The translations under genes and the position numbers were made by a program. From Coniochaeta sp. PMI_546 (Eukaryota; Ascomycota; Sordariomycetes; Coniochaetales; Coniochaetaceae), in NCBI GenBank assembly GCA_021432605.1, contig MU271143.1:939277-1003276 (forward strand): a DNA stretch of 64,000 nucleotides, read 5' to 3'. This document shows, one piece after another, positions 1-11,258 of this stretch; the stretch's first letter is position 1; each line of letters opens with the position of its first letter. The notes below the pieces were generated by a model. That model searched no databases and had not been told where the DNA came from. It saw nothing but the letters and a program-made list of their open reading frames with translations.

Positions 1-1964
1 CTGAGTTCGCACAGTGCCGGGTGGGTGCTGTGCTCCGTTCCTCTGCAGATCGACGCCGCTTGGCTGGGTGCCAGGATTACGTCACTGTAGATTAATGCCA
101 CCAATTTACCCCAAAGCTGGTCCGAGCCACGTTCCAGAAAGTTGAGACTGACATTTTCTTACAAAGTCGAGTCGACTGCAACTCGAGTTACTGAAGTCCT
201 GCGCATGCTTTGAATCAGCCAAATTCGCTCTGACGGCGTCGTAGAGCTCGCGTCATGCTCGAGCGACAAGAACATTCGTGATACTAGGAGAAACGGTGTG
301 TCCAGCGGTCTTGTCGTCAGTCGTCGCAGGAGGGGGCCAGGCGGCGGCCGTGTCGTGTCTGACGCAATAAAACATTTTTCGCGAGCGACATGGAGGGCCG
401 GGGTCCGAATCCTATTGGCTCGCCCGCTCACCCTTGCTTCGGGTGGCTGGCCTTGATTGGCTGGGGCATATGTGATCTGCCCACAAATGGGTTCGAGAAC
501 TTTGAGGTAGCGACCCTCAGGATCGGTAAAACGGCAGCAAAGTGCTGGCCAGCCTCCCGTGTACGTGTACTGTGCAGAACGGGCAGCACTGTATTTACAC
601 TTACGTTCGAGAGCGGCTCGTCTTTCCGTCAGGAGATTAGGAAGAGCCCAGGGATTCTAACTATGGTAGGCAACGCTCTATTCCAGTGAGGAACATGGAT
701 GGATACGTCTGTATGCAAGCAGTTCGATGTATCGAAACAAGCAAAAGCAACTGATGTACGTATAGAGGCGCCTTACCACAGTGGCCTAATGCAGAGTTCC
801 ATAACCGAGAAACGGCGTTGGGGCCGCCGAGGGCAAAATGCTCCGGAGGACAGCCAGAGAGCGCACCCAACGTAGAGAACACCACATTCTTATTGTTAAG
901 AAAGGAGAGAGCAAACACTGGAGGTATCTGGAAGCCAGTCCTACTATAGTAGTAGATGATAGTGGCCGCCAGCTCACACGTGAGTCGGCAGATGATGCTC
1001 TGCAAGGCTGATGCCCAGAAACTACGGTATGTGGATGCGCAGGAGCGCGGATGGAAACCTCCAGATCCGTATGAGTAGATCTTAGTGCGTGTCGATCAGG
1101 CCGGCCAAGATCGAGCTCGTACAGCTCATCGTGTCCGTCCTCACGACGTGCTATCAGATATCGCCGAACGACTCGACGAGGCCAGCAAGACTGACAGGAG
1201 GTAAACCGTTTTAGATCAGGACTACGGGTCGAGGTGAACAGAGCAGCAAAGGTCTAAGGTTGATCAGCATGAGCGTCACAATGTTGGCATACTGTGGTAA
1301 GTTGAGGTGTCGGCTCTTCCAGACATCAGGGCAGAGAGCATTGGGTTAGGTTTGTCAGCGTATCGATAGACACATAGGTATCACAGTGAGGTAAAAGCAC
1401 GTTTCTGTCACAACGAGGGGAGGTGCTACCGGTCCTGTACCGTATGCACAGTGCGGCCTCGAGAGGAGAGCCGTGGTAGTGAGGGTACTTGCCAGCCGGA
1501 TGCATCCACTCAGAATCGTGGTGGTGGGTCCGGGGGCCCACTCTGGGGCAGGCCAGCATTTTTAATCAGAATCGCCCACCCGTTTTCTCTTTTCTTAAAC
1601 CCACCCTGCGTCATAGGCGGCTTTCTGACGTCTTTTCCCCCTTCTGGCTCTGCAATTCCTCCGCTCCTCCCAACTCTGCCCAAGTCTGGTCATCCCAGAA
1701 ACCCAAGAACAAACTACGTAACCGACGTATTATACTTTCCAACGTTACCGTCACAGCCAGAGCTATCCTCGAGATCGAGCCAGCCAGGGAAAACCCGAGC
1801 GCTGCTGCCCACCAGCGTAGCCGCAAACTCGTGACGCTTCCGGCGGTGACCTCATCCTCAGCTGTTCATCCCCTTTCCTCTCATCACTGAATCATTCCCA
1901 TTCATACTCCCGCCCGCGACCGCCCCCCGACTACGCAGCACCGCTGCAGCCCTTGATTGACATC
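1..1964. other. Gene-free stretch and 5' leader of atfA
   Basis: No open frame here resembles a protein family on either strand. The last ~400 bases are pyrimidine-rich and lead directly into the atfA start, so they are probably its promoter and 5' leader. Two CCAAT-type boxes (as ATTGG) lie near 414 and 454. Confidence 0.6.
1607..1632 (+). promoter_or_regulatory. Paired CRE-like sites upstream of atfA
   Basis: TGCGTCAT (1607-1614) and TGACGTCT (1625-1632) lie about 340 bp before the atfA ATG. The second matches 7 of 8 bases of the ATF/CREB element TGACGTCA. Atf1/CREB-type bZIP factors are known to bind such sites, so autoregulation is possible. This is motif reading only. Confidence 0.35.
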
Positions 1965-3732
1965 ATGGCTTCGACGGACAGCTCCCGTTCTACATCCAAG
2001 TCACCGAAGCAGTCCAACAAGACCTCGCCACCGACACAAGGTAAGCCTTCTTGTTTTTTTTCTACTCCTCTCCTGATCGCATCCCCAACCTTCACACCTG
2101 ATCGTCGTCACCTGCTCCATCCCGTCATCTCTACCGTCGTCGTCGCGCACGTACCAACCCCGTAGCAGAGCCTCAGGCCGACTCCAAGACCGACGCTGCT
2201 GTGAAGCCCGAGACATCGTCGACGAATGCCGATGCCAGCAAACCACTAGCACCTCCCCCTCGACCCTCGCAGACGCAAGGCACAAACACTCCCGACTACT
2301 TCACCAGCCATCTCGGTGGCTCATTAAGTCTGGAGCCCAATCCGTTCGAGCAGTCCTTCGGCGCGCCTCCAGAGACGCCTGGCGGGACGAAGCTGCCATC
2401 GGTGGCCGCGCTGACCTCGCCGTCCTCTCTTCTCCCCGGAACCGGTGTCACGCCGTTCGCCTGGGGAGGAGGCTCTCTCCGCACCGGCCCGCTCAGCCCC
2501 GCGATGCTGTCGGGTCCTACAAATGATTATTTCGGCGACACACATCACATCCGTGGTGGCTTCCCGACGCCCAACGAGTCGTCCATGAGGACCGGTCTCA
2601 CCCCCGGCGGAAGCGGTTCCATGTTCCCCGCCCCGAGTCCGAACTCGCAGGCTCTCTTCGCACAGCTAGCAAGCAACGGTGCCACCCCCGGCACCATCGA
2701 CTTCCACCGCACCGCGCTGAGCGCCGCCGCCGCCAAGCGCGAGCAGCAAGTCGTGGTCCCCGCCTCGGTGACCTCCCAACCGCAGGAGATGCCCAACGGC
2801 AACCCGATCATCAAGCCGGAGACCAAGCAGTCGACCGGTCCCTTCGATCCCCACGATAACGACGCGGCGAACGGCCTCTTCATGCTGGCGCAGGGCCGGA
2901 ACGGTGCGCCTGTGACCAACAGCAACAACTACGCGGTCCAACCGCCGCAGCAAGCAGCGCCCAAGGCGAACGCGAGAGCGCCCCAGCAGTCCAGCACGTC
3001 GCCTCAGCTGAACGGAAACATGTCCATCGCGGCGAGCTCGACGCGTGGCATCAGCGAGGCAGCCAGCGCCATGTCTGACGAGAGCGAGCAGCAGACCCGC
3101 CCCGCCACGCGCGGCAGGGGGAAGCGGAACTCGACCGCCAACGGCGGGACCAACGGCCGCCGGAAAGCCGCCGACGACGCGCCCAAGCCGCCTGCGAAGA
3201 AGTCCAGGACCAACGGCGGCGGCTCCATCTCGAGCGTCGGCGACATGGACATGATGGACCAGTCCGACGACGAGAACGCGAACATGAAGGACGAGAACGG
3301 CAACCCCAAGCCCAAGATGACTGACGAAGAGAAGCGGAAGAACTTCCTTGAGCGTAATAGGTATGTTTCCCTCTGACCCAACGCCTGACTGGCATCGATA
3401 CTAATATCGACTTTAGGGTTGCGGCCCTGAAGTGTCGCCAACGCAAGAAGCAGTGGCTGGCCAACCTGCAGAACAAGGTGGAGCTGTTCAGCAGCGAGAA
3501 CGACGCCCTGACTGCGCAGATAACGCAGTTGCGGGAGGAGGTGGTCAACCTCAAGACGCTGCTGCTCGCACACAAGGACTGCCCCGTCACGCAGCAGCAA
3601 GGGCTGCACGGCGCCTTCATGCAGCAGTCGATGGAACCATTCAACCCGCAGATGAACCCCTATGGCATGGGTGCCCCCATGGCGCAGCAGCCGGTCATGG
3701 CCGGGCAGGGCGGGCCGCGACGCTTTTCATAG
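1965..3732 (+). CDS. atfA: bZIP transcription factor AtfA/Atf1 (ATF/CREB family)
   Basis: Nuclear bZIP regulator of osmotic, oxidative and heat stress, in fungi normally downstream of the Hog1/SakA MAP kinase. Exons 1965-2040, 2166-3360 and 3417-3732 give 528 residues. The start is the ATG in GACATCATGGC; an upstream in-frame TTG is not used. The N-terminal half has the Aft1 regions: a segment around LEPNPFEQSFG, the HRA-like TPFAWGGGSLRTG, and the HRR-like MRTGLTPGGSGSMF. A long Ser/Gln/Asn-rich linker with basic clusters follows. The bZIP is built across intron 2: basic region NRVAALKCRQRKKQWL, then leucine heptads with the zipper near residues 440-480. Intron 1 is 125 nt and intron 2 is 56 nt. 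Nothing looks broken. Identification is firm from the basic-region signature. Confidence 0.95.
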
Positions 3733-5085
3733 TATGATGAGGGCCGGCGGTCCTCGCTGTCACGAGTACGAGTCAACGACGGTTATGACGACGGGGGCAG
3801 GGGCGGGCTGAGCCAGGTGCCTGTGGGTAATGGCGTCGAGTGGCGGCAGCCCGCGCCGGGTGCTGTGTCTGGGAACGACGGAGCATCCGACAACGGCAGC
3901 GGAGAGACTCCAATGGCTCCTGCGTTGCCTCTGGACTTGATGACCGGTCCTCGGCAGGGCTGGCCGGCCTTTGGACTCGACGACCTGTAATAACATTCAG
4001 CTGCGGTATGGGCTTCTGAGAGCTCAAAACCTTGATCTTTTTATCGGTGTTGCGGCGCATGGCTGTAAAGTAATACAAAACAGTCGTGGCTTTCGGATCG
4101 GGCGGGGCTCGGTGCCTCGACCACGGTTCGAGAGCCTTTTTTCTAGTGTGGATCGGAGGCAACACATACACATCAAAACGGGTTGTGCTCAAGCGGCGTT
4201 CCGGGATGCTTATTGTGCAATGGCGTTCTGGAGGTGTGCTGGGACGGAAGATGGGCCGTCACGTCGTCTTCGGCATCTAGTTATCGCTTGTGTCTGGCTG
4301 TGGTCGGGGCTATCTACCTAGTACAGTAACAGTAGGCTAGGGTGGTCTCGAGGCGACTGCCTTGTTTGCACATGAGACAGAAATAAAAGAAGCATAATAT
4401 ATGACTATGGTCTGTCTGGTGACGCTGTGTGATGTTGATGGTAGTGGCAGCGGCAGCCATACGCTACCAGTCAGATCAAGTATAGATTCATTCTGGAGAA
4501 CGTCGCTTACTACATGTCATTAATTACAGAATTAATTTCACAATCAGTCAAAGCGGAAAGAGTCCAGTCATCAATACTCAGTGACACACTGTGGTGATGC
4601 TAAGTCTGACGTCTCTGGTGGCACAAGGCAGAGGTACAAGGCGGAGGAACTTGTGTATGCGTGGTTCCGAAAACGGACTAGCGCCGTGGCCTGTCGGCAG
4701 CCTCTCGAAAAGTAAACAACCCGGGCAGGAGCAACCTACCCACGACACCTTCCTCGCTTCTTTTCCCGCGCTAACACCTCTCGACACCGACCGACCGATC
4801 TGCACCCGACGACAATCCGACGACGACGACCAGCACAGCTCAATCCGATAATTGCTCCCATCAAAACATCACCGCGACAATTGCCTCGACCGGCATTACG
4901 CCCCCTCGCCCTTCATCACCAACTTGACGCGTCTGGCCCGAGCGCCCTCGAATCCGCATCCGATTTTCCATCTCGCGACGTGGACAGCGACCGTCGACCA
5001 ACCCGGCCACGACGCCAATCTGTCCGCAGCCAGCACTCGACAAGGTCGAATTGATGTCGTGATACCGCTCTGGCAACGCTCATCC
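3733..5085. other. Spacer between atfA and dsn1
   Basis: No gene recognised. The first part is probably the atfA 3' UTR. An AATAAA-like stretch (AATAAAAG) is near 4382. The last ~350 bases are the C-rich leader of the next gene. Confidence 0.5.
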
Positions 5086-6780
5086 ATGACGACTCTCGTG
5101 CGGACCCGCCAGCCCTTACAGGTCTTGAGTATGGGCAACGAGCCGCAGCGCCGGAAAAGCAAGCGCCTAGCCGGTGCGTTGGACCTGCCCCCTACCGCAG
5201 CGTGCGGAGCGATTGGGACAGCCAGACGGACTAATACGTGTATAGTGGCGTACGACGAGCAGGATGGCGACTTCGTCTTCACGCGCGGGGCGAAGCGAGC
5301 CAAGACGGCAGCGGCCGCAGAACCAGAGAACGAGGAGCCGGAGCCCGCGCCCGCACGACCGAAGAAGACCACGTCCTCGAGGACGGCAAAGTCAGCAAGC
5401 AAAAAGCGCGCACCATCACCACCGCCAGCGCAACCAGCAGCACCCCCACCACCACAGCCCGCGACGCGTCGGAGCTCACGACGAGCCTCACAGCAGCCGC
5501 CGGCCGCGGCACCGTCACAGGACGACGACGAACCGCAACTCATAGTGCCGAAAGCACGCGCGGCGCAGCGGAGGACGACGCGCGCGTCGCTGGAGAAGGA
5601 GAAGCGGACGAAGGACCCGACACCGGAGCAGCAACGACCAACTCAGCCGTCTGACAGACCAGGTACACCAGACCCCATAGACCTCGACCCCCCTTCCCCG
5701 CACCGCAGCCACGCCGACTCGCAAAAGATCGCGCTGCCCTTCAGCGACACCCCCGTGATCAACCGCAACAAGGACTTCCGCAAGAAGGGCGGCAGCTCGC
5801 AGCGGCGCAGCAGCCTGGGCATGCGGGGGCGGCGCGCCTCCAGCCTGATCGAGAACGGCCACTCGGCCATCCCGCACCGCGAGGTCGACGCCGCCGACTT
5901 CTACAAGCACATCGAGGAGGGCATGCTGGAGCCGCGGCGGATGCGGCAGCTGCTCACGTGGTGCGGCGAGCGGGCCCTGAGCGAGAAGCCGCCGCACGGG
6001 AGCCGGGGGAGCAGTGCCGTGCTCGGAGGTGAGTCTTTTGTTTTTTAAGTTCTGAGATGGACGGCGGAGTAAAAGAGATACTGACGGTGTCCAACACACA
6101 CAGCGCGCGCAATACAGGACCAGCTGCTCAAGGAGTTTGGCGCCAAGCCCGATTTCTCGAACTGGTTCAGCAGGGAGACCGTGCCGAAGCCGCCGGCGGT
6201 GCTGAAGCCGAACCCGCGGAATCTGGAGCACGACGCCAAGATAGCCGAGCTGGAGGCCAGGGTCAAGAGGTGCGATCCACCCTAGTTCACTTTGCCGCTG
6301 TCAGAACATGTTTTGCTAACGACGTGTAACAGACTGAAAGAAGAAAAGAAAGCCTGGGAGGCCCTGAGGAAACCCCTGGACGACGTGCCGCCCCTGCAGC
6401 TGTCGGTGCCAGACGCGCCCCACGACCCGACACAGATACCGAGACCGGACGAGTCCCTGCTCGACGCCGAAGAGGCGCAGATCCTGCAGTCGCTGTCCGA
6501 CCCTGCCCTCTCCTTCTCGGGGCTGAGGAGGCAGACGGTGTCGAAGGTGAGGGAGATGCAGCAGAGCCTGGAGTTCAGGGTGGACCAGCTCGCGGACGGG
6601 GTGCACAAGCTCGACCAGCGGGTCGTCACGGCCGGAAGGCAGGCGGACCGGGTGCTCGCGCTGGCGGCGGATCGGCTGAGGGAGCGGGAGGGGAGGGAGA
6701 AGAAGGCCGCGGGCACGAGGGACTTGCCGGTCGTGGAGGTGCTGAGGAGTCTGGGGAGGATATTACCGGAGGGCGGGTGA
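5086..6780 (+). CDS. dsn1: Kinetochore protein Dsn1/Mis13 (Mis12 complex)
   Basis: Subunit of the Mis12/MIND complex that links centromeric chromatin to the Ndc80 complex at the kinetochore. Exons 5086-5173, 5246-6028, 6104-6269 and 6333-6780 give 494 residues. The start chosen is ATG 5086 ([12 protein letters not shown]); ATG 5131 ([12 protein letters not shown]) is an alternative. The N-terminus is basic and disordered (RRKSKRLA, then [13 protein letters not shown], a pattern shared by fungal Mis13). The structured part begins near residue 265 with [17 protein letters not shown] and continues through [16 protein letters not shown] to a C-terminal coiled-coil-like region. Intron 1 is exactly 72 nt without stop codons, so retention would keep the frame; its GGACTAATAC branch-like site favours splicing. 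Confidence 0.88.
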
Positions 6781-7334
6781 GGGTGTGCTGCTCTCGTCTG
6801 ATTCTGTGATTGTTTTCCTCGTCTCGCCTCTGCTTATGTGGGTTATCATTATCGTGTCCTGGTGTTTCTCTTTGCATCCGGGAGGAGGAAGGTGGGCGTC
6901 GGCTGCATTATTTTTCGAAGCGAGAATGCCCCGGCTTGTTTCTATGACATTGACGATTCGGATGGGAAACGGAGGTGGGAGCTTTTTCATCTACCGGCGT
7001 TTATCTTTTGGTGCAGACAATGGGGGAGTGGCTGACCGAGTAGCAGCCTGGTTTGGAAGACAGCAAACTGTACTACCAGGTTGTGTTCTTTATCCCCTGC
7101 TGTACATAAGATGCATTGTCGGGATCATCACTCCCCTTGTTGAGTTCAATGACTACCAGAAAGGAGCTGTGGTCCATCGTACAACAGTCGTGACCGTATC
7201 CCCGTCCAAGCCGTCTGCCAGATAATTCCGTACAAAAGTATCCCCCCAATAGATCGTACACTAATATGTCATCTACCAAGCCTCATCGTACACCGTCTCG
7301 CCCACAAGTCACCATGCTTTTCCTTCTTCCCGTT
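6781..7334. other. Convergent spacer, dsn1 and SDHAF2
   Basis: Three-prime regions of two convergent genes. No further gene is supported. Confidence 0.5.
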
Positions 7335-8006
7335 CTACCTCAGCCGCGGCATGAAAGCCATCCCTCCCTTCCCCATGCCCCTCTCCTTAACATGGTCCCT
7401 CAGAAGCCCCAAGATCTCGCTCCCCTCCCACCTCTTCGGCACCGGCCTGTAGGCAGGCTTGAACGTGCCGATCGTCTGGGCCCACTCGCCGCTCCTCGGC
7501 GCAGCCGCCACGGGTATATCCTTCGGCGCGTCCCTCTCGACCGCCTCGTGGTGCACGCCGGGTGCAGCCGGCTCGGGCGCGGGCTCCTGCGTGGCCCAGT
7601 AGTAGATGTCCCAGTCGTTCTCGTCGAGGAAGCGGTCGTACTGCTCCAGCTGGGCGGGGGTCATCTTCTCCAGCCAGGCCTCGGCGAAGGTGCTGAGCAG
7701 CAGGTCGGACTCGAGGGTGCCGCGCTTGCGGCTCTGGTAGAGCAGGCGGGCGCGCATGGTCGGCGGGTCCTCGCCCACGCGGCGGAGGGGCTCGATCTTG
7801 AAGGAGGCGCCCTCCAGCTCGCCTACCTCGAGGGGCTTGCCGGGGTTGGAGGGCGAGGCGGAGGAAGGTGAGGAGGAGGAGGCCGAGCGGGGGAAGATGT
7901 AGCCTGACAGGGAGAGGTGCCGGCTCGCTGTGGCCATTGGGCGGGAGAGGTGCGGGCGCAAGAGCCGGGAGGCGACTTGGCGGAGGGGCGATTGAATGGC
8001 GGACAT
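7335..8006 (-). CDS. sdhaf2: Succinate dehydrogenase assembly factor 2 (Sdh5/Emi5, mitochondrial)
   Basis: Mitochondrial matrix factor needed for covalent FAD attachment to the Sdh1 subunit of complex II. Single exon, 223 residues. The N-terminus (about 1-60) is rich in Ser, Arg and Ala with almost no acidic residues, as expected of a mitochondrial presequence. The conserved core starts near residue 85 with [19 protein letters not shown], continues with [20 protein letters not shown] and [11 protein letters not shown]. These are the hallmark motifs of the SdhE/Sdh5 family, including the RGxxE element. A Pro/Ala-rich segment and a C-terminal fungal extension ([14 protein letters not shown]) follow. 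An internal ATG (MATASRH) could be a second start, but the first gives the better presequence. Confidence 0.95.
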   Translation of the reverse strand: MSAIQSPLRQVASRLLRPHLSRPMATASRHLSLSGYIFPRSASSSSPSSASPSNPGKPLEVGELEGASFKIEPLRRVGEDPPTMRARLLYQSRKRGTLESDLLLSTFAEAWLEKMTPAQLEQYDRFLDENDWDIYYWATQEPAPEPAAPGVHHEAVERDAPKDIPVAAAPRSGEWAQTIGTFKPAYRPVPKRWEGSEILGLLRDHVKERGMGKGGMAFMPRLR

Positions 8007-8558
8007 TTTGGATTGCTTGTGGTACAGAGAAAGTGAGAGTCGGTATTGTGGAAAGGTGAGGTGGTGTTGGTGTACAGCGGACGTCGATATGTATGATGCG
8101 CAGAGTGACTTTTGGTGTCGGGATGAGCCGAGGCCGGCCGAGATTTAGTGCCCCCGGTTGGCGCTCCAAGCCTCAATCCTGACGGCCATGATCACTCATG
8201 GTTTCCTGCGACTCTGCGAGGTGAAAAAAAAGCAGTGCAATTCTCCATTTTTATCAGTCTTACTATTGGGAGCCTTACTTGACGGTCTCAAGCAACATGG
8301 AAAAGGCAGTGCCAGCAGTGCAGATTATTGTGTTAAGTTCGCATTCGGCAGCAAGTCGATGCACACGATCACTCGCCGGCATTCTCTCAGTGCCTGCTCT
8401 ACAGACCAATGCACAATCCATTTATATAAATACACTGTATCAGTTTCCCTAGCCGCCGCCATGTGTAAATGTTCCCAAGAGCTGCAAAACTCCTCATTCC
8501 GCATTAACGTCTTGTGCTTTGTCCTGTACTTCAGTCTGCCCCCGCGCCCCTGGGCTGC
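8007..8558. other. Spacer between SDHAF2 and Erv25 genes
   Basis: Contains the SDHAF2 upstream region and the Erv25 3' region. No coding signal recognised. Confidence 0.5.
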
Positions 8559-9344
8559 CTAGATGAGATGCTTGGACCGGAAGTAGGCCCGCAGGTACAT
8601 GATCTGCCACGCCCACAGGGCGATCAGCAGGAAGGTGGTGCCGAAGCCGAACCACTTGACGCGCGTGTTGGTGCTCTCGTTGGTGTCCCTCAGCTTCTGC
8701 TCGCGGGTGCGCAGGTAGTCCATCTCGGCGACCACCTCGGCGACCATCTCCTCGATACGGCGCAGGTCGGCCTCGACGGGCTTGAGCTTCTCGGTCGCCT
8801 GGATGGCCGACCAGTCCTTGGCGTCGGCGCCGATGTCGATGTCGAGCTCTACGTGGCGCGAGGGGTTGTCGACGTATTTGGCTGGAGTTCAGTTAGCACT
8901 GGGTGGAGAGGCAGGGGGTGGGTTGCACACGCACATCCGCTGAGGACGTTCTCGAAGCACACGTCAAACGCCGCGTCGGCAAGGGACGTGAAGACGGTCC
9001 TCTGCTCGCCGGCCACATCCTTGGGCTTGCCGTACTCGTTGCCAACGGCGTCGAAGATCTGCCGTGTGTCAGTCACAACCAGCCAATTTGTCACCAGTGT
9101 GCACACAGTCAGGTACGGGTGCACATACATGCATGTTGACAATCATGCCGTCGCCCCGGTACCCGCTGACTGTGGCCGTGACGACCACCAGCGTGTCCCG
9201 TCCGACAAAGTTCCGTATGCATCGCCAGGGTCTGTTCTCGTGCTGACCGCGCGCGGCGAGGTCGAATTTCAGGGCCGAGGCGAAGGCGACGAAGAAGAGG
9301 AGGGCGCTGCACAGCTGCCGCAGCGGTGATCTTAGGGACGCCAT
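8559..9344 (-). CDS. erv25: p24 family cargo receptor Erv25
   Basis: Type I membrane protein of COPII/COPI vesicles that helps pack cargo such as GPI-anchored proteins between ER and Golgi. Exons on the minus strand are 9344-9129, 9058-8935 and 8881-8559, giving 220 residues with introns of 70 and 53 nt. Residues 1-24 are a signal peptide. The GOLD domain follows ([22 protein letters not shown], then [11 protein letters not shown]). The two GOLD cysteines are visible (RCIRNF and DVCFENVL). The coiled-coil neck lies around [20 protein letters not shown], then one transmembrane helix ([20 protein letters not shown]). The tail [10 protein letters not shown] carries the Phe-Phe-like and basic sorting signals of p24 proteins. 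It is divergent from the U1-C gene across 362 bp. Confidence 0.93.
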
Positions 9345-9706
9345 TTTGTTGGATGTGTGGTTTGTTGGCGAGCTCGACTGAGATAACTCTCCCTGTGGTG
9401 TCCAGACGCCCAAGAAAACAAGGAGTTCGAGATTCCACAAGATGGTAAATCTGGCGCGTTCGAATCAGGTTTAGCGCCGGTAGCTCCAGGGGAGGAGACT
9501 AGCGTGGGGCCGTGCCGCAGCCAATGGCTGATTTGTGGGTATCGCTCGCAGGCTCTCAGCCTCGCGCACGTGCCACCTGGACCATCTGGGAGTTTCTTTC
9601 AGCCTCGTCCACCCAATGTTTCTTTCCACTTCCAAACCAACCACAACCACCGCCTCAACGCGACGGTCATTCCTCACACACACACAAATCACCGTCAACC
9701 GCCAAG
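9345..9706. promoter_or_regulatory. Shared divergent promoter, erv25 and U1-C
   Basis: A 362-bp gap separates the two start codons of divergently transcribed genes, so it must hold both promoters. A reversed CCAAT box lies near 9520 (CCAATGG). No clear TATA box. Confidence 0.5.
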
Positions 9707-10449
9707 ATGCCAAAGTGTAAGTCGTCCTCCTTTCACAAGAAACGGTTCCATCTGACCGGCCCAGTCTTCTGCGACTACTGCGACGTCTACCTGACGCACG
9801 ACTCGATGAGCGTGCGCAAAGCCCACAACAGCGGCCGCAACCACCTGCGCAACGTCGTCGACTACTACCAACGTAAGTCTCCTCCTCCTGCTATCCTCTC
9901 ATCTCCCTCCACCCTCAGTACTCTTACTGACCCCGCCCTTCTTTTCTCACAGAAATCGGCCACGAAAAGGCCCAATCAGTCATCGACAGCATAACCTCCT
10001 CCTACGCCGCCGAAGGCCAAGCCCACGCCAACCCGATGCTGCCCCAGAACCAGCCCGGCTTCGGCGCCTCCCCCTTCCCCTCCTTCCCCGGCGCCCCCTC
10101 CTCCTCCGGCATCCCCCCGCCCCCCTTCGCCTTCCCGCCAGGCAGCACCCCCACGCCCGGCTCCTTCCCTCCCCCCCCTCCCGGCGCCTTTCCCCCACCC
10201 GGTGGTCGAGGCGCGGCACCGCCCTTCCCTTTCCCGCCCCCCGGTGGCGCGGCCGGTGTCCCGCCTTTTCCCTTCCCTCCTCCCGGAGCTGCTGGGGCGC
10301 CGCAGTTCCCCTTCCCTCCACCCGGAGGCGCGGCTGGTGCTCCTCCCTTCCCCTTCCCGCCTCCCGGTGGTGCTGGGGCGCCGCAGTTTCCCTTCCCGCC
10401 GCCTGGTCAGGGGTTCCCGCCTGGACCGCCGGGGGGCCGGACAGGATAG
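9707..10449 (+). CDS. U1C: U1 small nuclear ribonucleoprotein C
   Basis: Core protein of U1 snRNP, which stabilises pairing of U1 RNA with 5' splice sites. Exons 9707-9716, 9765-9872 and 9953-10449 give 204 residues. Splicing the 48-nt first intron yields the canonical start [17 protein letters not shown] with the matrin-type C2H2 finger: Cys6, Cys9, then His24 and His30 within [16 protein letters not shown] and [14 protein letters not shown] follow. From about residue 75 the chain is Pro/Gly/Phe-rich, with several copies of [20 protein letters not shown]. Intron 1 is a multiple of three and lacks stops, so its retention would push 16 extra residues in front of the finger. The family assignment is firm. 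Confidence 0.95.
10200..10440 (+). repeat. Pro-Phe-Gly tandem repeats coding the U1-C tail
   Basis: About six imperfect units of 30-48 nt encode variants of [14 protein letters not shown]. Such tails are common in U1-C proteins, but the near-identical units suggest recent replication slippage. Repeat ends are approximate. Confidence 0.75.
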
Positions 10450-11258
10450 GAGGTGAGGTTGGTGGTTTGAGGGGATGGGTTGAGATGAGCAAGTTTGCGA
10501 TGTGGGATTGAGACGAGGGGATGGCGAGGAAGGACTTCACTGTGATGAAAGCGCAAGGCACGGACAGGAGAGAGAGGACGGACGGAAGGCTTGTACGAGG
10601 TGGTTTTCATGGATTGGCGAATGGCGTTTAGGAGGTCGTCACTTCAGCTTCCCAGGCGAGCTTGGGCATGGCTTCTTATTAGCTGTGCATGTCAATAAAA
10701 TGCATGTTTAATCGTTTCCACCGGGCGTGAGATATGACCAACAATCTACAAGTGCTCGTGAAGGGGAGAGTCTGCGGCCATGACCATTGCTGGCGCGGAG
10801 TCATCGCGGTCACCATGTACGGCGAAAGTGCCTGACTTACTGCGAACGCTGTTCCATTGTAACAATGCTGAAGTGAGGAACCTACACTTAACGGCCTAAC
10901 AGATAGCAATCTCGTAAAACCAGGTAGCAGACCAGAGCGCGGTAAACTGTGGTATCATAATCTATAAGGTACAGCGCGTCGTGTGCAGCTCGACCACCTA
11001 GGTCTCATAAAGTGTAGTCTTGTCATCTTCTCCCGACCAGGCCAAAGCCCCCGTGTGCACTTTTGCAGGCTCCTGTATGAGAAAAATCCCAAGATCTCGG
11101 CTCCGATCATAGTCCACAACGATCCTCAAGCTCGAATACAGCGCGAACAACATACTCTCATGACTTGAATCGTCCCAGAATCACACAGGCTAAAAATCAA
11201 CACCCCATCTCAAAACTCCACGTTCAAAAACCCCAGTCGTAACTCATAAAACTCGTGT
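10450..11258. other. Spacer between U1-C and the 1072-residue gene
   Basis: Three-prime regions of two convergent genes. AATAAAATG near 10693 may be a poly(A) signal for U1-C. No gene recognised. Confidence 0.5.
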
